From assembly GCF_007667275.1 (NCBI RefSeq), contig NZ_VDQT01000001.1, positions 248,001 through 312,000 of the forward strand: 64,000 nt of DNA, read 5' to 3'. Origin of the DNA: Stenotrophomonas rhizophila. Lineage in GTDB: Bacteria; Pseudomonadota; Gammaproteobacteria; Xanthomonadales; Xanthomonadaceae. The stretch's first letter is position 1. Every line of letters begins with the position of its first letter. A model generated the notes under the pieces. It had not been told where the DNA came from, did no database searches, and was given only the letters and a program-made list of their open reading frames with translations. The position numbers and the translations under genes are program-made. Shown here in pieces: positions 61,101 through 64,000 of this stretch.

Positions 61101-64000
61101 CGAACTGGTGCTGCCGGCAGGCGCTTTCGTCGATGAACCAGGCGACGTGCTGACCTACAGCCTGAGTGGACCAGATTGGATGGGCATCGACCCGACCACC
61201 GGAAGCGTCAGCGGAACGCCACCGCAGGACGCGGAGTATACGAACTTCACCATCTGGGCGACCGATCGGTTCGGACAGCAGGCCTCGATCTCCCTGAGCC
61301 TGCAGATCGTGGCGGTAGTGACCGGCACGCAGGGCGACGACGTACTGGTGGGCACGTCGCGCAGCGAGGAAATCCGTGGGCTGGCCGGGAATGACCGCAT
61401 CACCGCCAACGGCGGCAACGACGTGCTGTACGGCGGGCTGGGCGACGACACCTACGTGATCGGCCAGAGTGATGTGGCCACCATCGTCGAGCTGGCCGGC
61501 GAAGGCTACGACACGGTCGAATTTGCGCGGTTCTCCTATGACGCCCCGGATGAAATCGAACGCCTCGTCATGGTCGAAGGCAGCGACGCCTGGGTGGCGT
61601 ACGGCGGTGCCGGCGCCAATGAACTGATCGGCAACTCGCAGGACAACTACCTCAACGGCGGTGGTGGCGCAGATCGCATGGTTGGCGGTGCGGGTAATGA
61701 CCAGTACGACATCGACGACGCAGGCGATGTAGTGGTGGAACTGGCGAATGGCGGGACCGACGACGTCGCCACTACGGTTTCCTGGACCCTGTCGGCCAAC
61801 GTGGAGATCGCCAGGCTGGCAGAGGGTTCTGCGCTGAACCTTACCGGTAACGCCACGGCCAACACGCTGCACGGCAATGCCTCGGACAACACGCTCGATG
61901 GCGGGCAGGGCAGCGACACCCTGTATGGGTACGAAGGCAACGACACCTATTTCGTGGACGTCGAAGCCGACCGCGTGCTGGAAAGCCAGGGCGAGGGCGT
62001 GGACACCATCGTGCGCAGCTTCGGCAGCCAGTACGTGCTGGCAAACAACGTCGAGAACCTGCGCCTTACCGGCAGTGCCACCCAGGGTAACGGAAACGCG
62101 CTGGACAACCTCCTGGAGGGCAACGCATCTGCCAACACGCTGATGGGCCTGGACGGCAACGACGAACTGCGCGGCATGGCCGGCAACGATACCCTGTGGG
62201 GTGGCAACGGCAACGACGTGCTGAAGGGTGGCCAGGGCGATGACACGTACGCGGTCGACGCCACCACGGGCAGCGACCTGATCGACAACACAGGTGGCGG
62301 CACCGACACCTTGTACACCAATGGCATTACCCTCAGCCGCCTGAGCTTCGCCCGCGATGGCGACGACCTGCTGGTGAGGATCGATGGGGCAAGCACGCCG
62401 GCAGCGCGGGTTACTGGCCATTTCCTGGGCGGCGACGCCACGCTCGACTATGTGCAGGGCAGCGATAACCGCTACACCGCCGCCCAGATCGCCGCGATCA
62501 TCAACGGCCCCACCAACCCCGGCAACGGATTCGACCAGACCATCACCGGCACTGCCGCCGGAGAGCAGCTGGTTGGCAGCACCGGCAAGGACCTGATCGA
62601 GGGCCTGGGCGGCGCCGATACGCTGTTCGGCATGGGCGGCAACGACACCCTGCGCGGCGGCGACGGCAATGACGCCCTGTACGGCGGCAACGGCACTGGC
62701 AGCGGTTCGGGCAACGACGTGCTGGAAGGTGGGCTGGGCAACGACACCCTGCGCGGCGAGGACGGCAGCAACACCCTTACCGGCGGGGCAGGGGACGATC
62801 AGTACGTCTACGGTGGCGGCAACGACCTGATCGACAACACCGGTGGCGGCACCGACTGGCTCATTTTCCAGAACGGCATCACCACCTCGCAGCTGGGCTT
62901 CACCCGCGATGGCGATGATCTGGTCATTACGGTCAATGGCAGCAGCAGCCAACGCGTCATCGTCAACGATCATTTCCTGGGCGGCAACCTGGCGCTGGAT
63001 TACCTGCAACCGGCCAGCGGCAATGCGCTGAACACCGCCGCGATCAATGCGTTGGTGAGCACCGGTGGCGGCAATGGCGGAACCCCCGGCACCGGCAACG
63101 ACGCCGATTACCCCTCGGTGAAGACCGGCACCGCGGCCGGCGAGCAGATCGTCGGCACCAGTGGACGAGACCTGATCAAGGGACTGGGTGGCAATGACAC
63201 GCTGTTTGGCATGGGGGCCGACGACAAGCTTGAGGGCGGCGACGGTGACGACTATCTGTCTGGCGGCAATGGCAGCTTCAGCGGATCAGGCGTGGACATC
63301 CTGATAGGGGGCGCGGGTGCTGACCAGCTCGTTGGCGAAGACGGTAACGACCTGCTGTTCGGCGGTGCCGGCGATGACACGTATTTCTACGCCGCAGGCT
63401 CCGGCGCCGACATCATCGACAACACCGGCGGCGGCACCGACTGGTTGTACCTGGATGCGATCGCGCGTACACGGCTGACCTATCACCGCGACGGCGATGA
63501 TCTCATCGTGCGCGTGGATGGAAATGCCGGCCAGCAGATGCGGGTGGTCAAGCACTTCCTCGGCGGCGAGTACGCCATCGCCTATGTGCAGCCGGGCGAT
63601 GGGGGCTACGCCATTACCGCGTCGACCATTGCCGGCCAGCTGACGCCACTGGGCACCAGTAGTGCGGCGGCAAGCCTGGCGCCGATGCGCACGGCCGAAG
63701 CCGCTGTGAGCTTTGCGATGCCCGTCGATGAGACCACCGCACTGGTGCAGGCCATGGAGGATTTCGCGGTACAGGGAACGCTCCTGCAGGCCGCCGCGTA
63801 CCTGCAACTTGCGCCAAATGTGCCCGCATCGGCCCCGCTCACAGGCGCGTCGCCAGTGGCCGGGGCTACCGGAATCGAGGTCGGAAAGCCGCAGCAGAGC
63901 ACCCTGCCGTCGAAGGCACCCGACACCGGCGGCGCCCTGCAGGCTGAACTGCAACATCTGGTGAACAATCTGGGCAGCTTCACCAGCCACAGCGCGCAGC
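55180..64000 (+). CDS. Giant RTX protein with N-terminal class 3 lipase domain (open at window end)
   Basis: From ATG 55180 (AAAGGAACAG upstream) the frame runs 2940 codons to the window end with no stop. Residues 1-240 are a class 3 lipase-like domain: GEIVISFTGTNEG, nucleophile S110 in ISFTGHSLGGGLASL, and a probable catalytic His at 232 (IDLHSMTLL). Residues about 400 on hold dozens of RTX nonapeptides (GGxGNDxL type), which bind calcium and fold after secretion. A He_PIG/cadherin-like domain (AFVDEPGDVLTYSLSGPDW) lies near 1955-2045. Modules with IDNTGGGTD followed by RDGDDL recur in the C-terminal part. It is the likely cargo of the upstream secretion pair. Substrate, lipid or polyester, is not determined. 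Confidence 0.93.
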   Translation, partial: MADKLDYALLANRVYSRPPANRIKLPEEWQERAWYKDDPISGYSAGVYERDGEIVISFTGTNEGKLVDFAVANLPAGIGIASPQVAQAMKLVIQVMNAHPGATISFTGHSLGGGLASLMAVFFNLNATTFDAAPFEASAVSPVALQYLKTVLGLSGYSHPAFDAYVDASAADFPARESKVTSYFLKGEILEKFRFPWSVIEGDAKPGIDIGTPSILEAESLVAKTLARIDLHSMTLLQAAMYSNDFRLGLTQQSQAVGELLSTSLYGRSPDGDKRDLLTKLMNDHVADLAAGSGLARLDALGQDLFRIGTAGTAADKGLNKGILAILAEFYNFTTAAVTSGIVEEVNGGISLDLSRIADYSDGLGKFRLSQALYAFLKERGDLTPLVLSGLTTLVVENGTSSLSYDGSNRNDLVIGGEDVDTLKGADGNDFLYGLEGGDDLEGGAGNDYLAGGAGADTYRFFSNDSGSITVDRVIDSDGSGQIWFDGAAVVAGQRTSEQSWLDSTGKLKLTFLDGGYGQGTLVIDVIATQDSIRVQDWALGDLGITLGGQVPASNGSPMTGDDDLFGSGGNNTGNDSVSGLGGNDGLEGGAGNDYLDGGSGNDLMLGGTGDDVLIGGDGNDYIYDGYEQADFRPFGTTPDPDTGKSERDLFEEQVAELGAAVRDRGKAWYMADVIFAPGWSLLNPSATPSGNDTIDAGAGNDSVVAGDGNDTVLGGAGSDRLVGGHDNDVIFGEDDDDFIYGDYYESGNAPIAVGWRYSNQSNPNGNDVIDGGAGNDSISGNGGNDVLAGGDGNDRIWGRGLSSPADTNDDDADFLDGGADNDELMGDDGNDVILGGTGNDFIWGDNSRAGTRHGNDNIDAGAGDDFVNGEGGDDFIAGGSGADELSGDAAYIDGSLHGRDLIHGGADNDIIDGNGGDDSLFGDDGDDTLIGDRASNESLAAAYHGNDYLDGGAGNDLLFGDGGDDQLVGGSGDDELQGGDGNDVLEGGLGKDRLFGEAGNDALSGDDDDDNLYGGAGDDRLSGGSGQDTLVGGAGNDVLYGDDGNDTLDGEAGNDRIYGGAGRDTIDGDDGDDLIQAGLGNDSIYGGVGHDAILAEEGDDVVSGAEGNDEIDGGAGNDILNGDLGNDVINGGDGHDQLDGGAGNDTLVGGTGLNRYYFNRAFGQDVIRLEAGSEDQIFLYDGITADEVVFSREGDDLLLAMGDGSQLRVAGYFVAGTAAWLQFSDGAWISRTQMDTGTYYGAVGGGGTGEDNLLGTEGDDRLYGHGGDDTIDGLGGNDLIEGGDGNDTLTDGQGDDLVLGGAGNDVINLVYNGGPLGEDIVDGGTGDDTYNIAGLSGYDVIANLGANDAGWDTINLLGITQNMVTNYQVDGYNLTIFVSGNNGQPNASIDNIIVLEGFLANNRHRIVFAGGAEMTATDFALRTWDGTAGDDVFVGSYTPDVASGMGGNDQLSGLGGNDRLYGGDGDDVLEGGDGDDVLHGEAGNDIVRGGAGNDRLHMTYYDSGIDRYIGGSGNDGYYLQHNYSWSAFVPSTDGAGIEEDVDGGIDTLYTNFYHATLSANVENLVQTAANYWWDVPSYMTGNALNNVIQLIDMTFSTSLSFRLDGLAGDDTLMGTRSRDTYVVDSYGDVIIEQNTAFDSIDTVETGLDYSIQNRLDLENIRLTGTAVSATGNSDANVLEGHLVAGVNQLTGLGGDDTYLVTLKDTVNEMVNGGNDTVVISGWDELTDVYRWVSVSDYANVENLTLDNVSTQGNFGQILMRGNLQGDAGDNVLMGNMMANEIRGGAGNDTIRGYYKLNYLSEGNSISSADLLYGEDGDDTIAAAVYGADIYGGRGNDLLIGTDGDQHNYNRSGSDRFFYEIGDGTDRIQSVNGSRDLDQVIFGQGIDPDAIAWSQDGTSLIVQVGSDPNDRLIVENYWREEMPGVYTLVRSVDEFVFFDGTVRRGGLEQLPYTNAAPVANWFSFEDPVRAGEAFELVLPAGAFVDEPGDVLTYSLSGPDWMGIDPTTGSVSGTPPQDAEYTNFTIWATDRFGQQASISLSLQIVAVVTGTQGDDVLVGTSRSEEIRGLAGNDRITANGGNDVLYGGLGDDTYVIGQSDVATIVELAGEGYDTVEFARFSYDAPDEIERLVMVEGSDAWVAYGGAGANELIGNSQDNYLNGGGGADRMVGGAGNDQYDIDDAGDVVVELANGGTDDVATTVSWTLSANVEIARLAEGSALNLTGNATANTLHGNASDNTLDGGQGSDTLYGYEGNDTYFVDVEADRVLESQGEGVDTIVRSFGSQYVLANNVENLRLTGSATQGNGNALDNLLEGNASANTLMGLDGNDELRGMAGNDTLWGGNGNDVLKGGQGDDTYAVDATTGSDLIDNTGGGTDTLYTNGITLSRLSFARDGDDLLVRIDGASTPAARVTGHFLGGDATLDYVQGSDNRYTAAQIAAIINGPTNPGNGFDQTITGTAAGEQLVGSTGKDLIEGLGGADTLFGMGGNDTLRGGDGNDALYGGNGTGSGSGNDVLEGGLGNDTLRGEDGSNTLTGGAGDDQYVYGGGNDLIDNTGGGTDWLIFQNGITTSQLGFTRDGDDLVITVNGSSSQRVIVNDHFLGGNLALDYLQPASGNALNTAAINALVSTGGGNGGTPGTGNDADYPSVKTGTAAGEQIVGTSGRDLIKGLGGNDTLFGMGADDKLEGGDGDDYLSGGNGSFSGSGVDILIGGAGADQLVGEDGNDLLFGGAGDDTYFYAAGSGADIIDNTGGGTDWLYLDAIARTRLTYHRDGDDLIVRVDGNAGQQMRVVKHFLGGEYAIAYVQPGDGGYAITASTIAGQLTPLGTSSAAASLAPMRTAEAAVSFAMPVDETTALVQAMEDFAVQGTLLQAAAYLQLAPNVPASAPLTGASPVAGATGIEVGKPQQSTLPSKAPDTGGALQAELQHLVNNLGSFTSHSAQ

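Noticed and set aside
56350..63009. Several long minus-strand frames opposite the RTX gene, up to 813 codons
   Set aside because: They are the antisense of the RTX repeats and read as Val/Ala-rich repeats; repetitive GC-rich genes often leave such shadows.

Overview
The window is GC-rich chromosomal DNA with tightly packed genes and many 4-nt ATGA stop/start overlaps. The gene families (MipA/OmpV, RND pump with a two-component system, LpxO-like hydroxylase, GTAG-headed hairpin repeats of the Stenotrophomonas SMAG type) suggest a gammaproteobacterium of the Xanthomonadaceae, most likely Stenotrophomonas. This is inferred from gene content, not from a marker gene. No rRNA, tRNA, CRISPR array, integrase or transposase was recognised.

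Region 1 (1-7624, minus strand) is the promoter-proximal part of an extracellular contractile injection system (eCIS, phage-tail-like particle). In transcription order it has a sigma-54 activator, a short gene, the sheath, the tube, a CxxC baseplate-type protein, a proline-rich protein, a Pvc16/Afp16-like cap protein, and the N-terminal part of an Afp15-like AAA+ ATPase that leaves the window. A very good -24/-12 promoter lies between the activator and the structural genes, with a cluster of GGGTG/CACCC half-sites upstream of it. Region 2 (7960-9749) has a secreted fasciclin protein and a divergent threonine aldolase, followed by a 24-nt tandem repeat and a REP/SMAG-like element.

Region 3 (10079-18181) is a five-gene envelope operon (RND adaptor, RND pump, LpxO-like lipid A hydroxylase, OmpR-type regulator, histidine kinase) followed by mipA. 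A 35-bp motif with an 11-bp direct repeat precedes both the operon and mipA and is the best candidate for the regulator's binding site.

Region 4 (18416-29464) is a plus-strand run of five large genes: a multi-pass glycine-zipper membrane protein, a Ycf46-like AAA+ ATPase with a repeat-rich tail, a DUF6361 protein, a PLD-fold protein and an SNF2-like helicase. It looks like an uncharacterised defence-type system and is the main candidate for something new. Region 5 (29555-32346, minus) has a SAM methyltransferase, an alpha/beta hydrolase and an AraC/GyrI regulator. Region 6 (32826-39392) is visibly more A+T-rich. It holds a small unknown protein, a four-helix membrane protein, a zinc-ribbon protein, a 1218-aa SIR2-domain protein and a 55-aa membrane microprotein on the other strand, and reads as a second defence island.

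Region 7 (39512-47568) has a giant Ig-like/Calx-beta autotransporter divergent from three tandem tail-collar (microcystin-dependent-like) proteins, a GNAT acetyltransferase and a DUF6916 protein. Region 8 (47732-64000) has a serine hydrolase, two paralogous lipoproteins flanking a type I secretion pair (HlyB/HlyD-like), and a giant RTX protein with an N-terminal class 3 lipase domain that is still open at the window end and is the probable cargo of that secretion pair.
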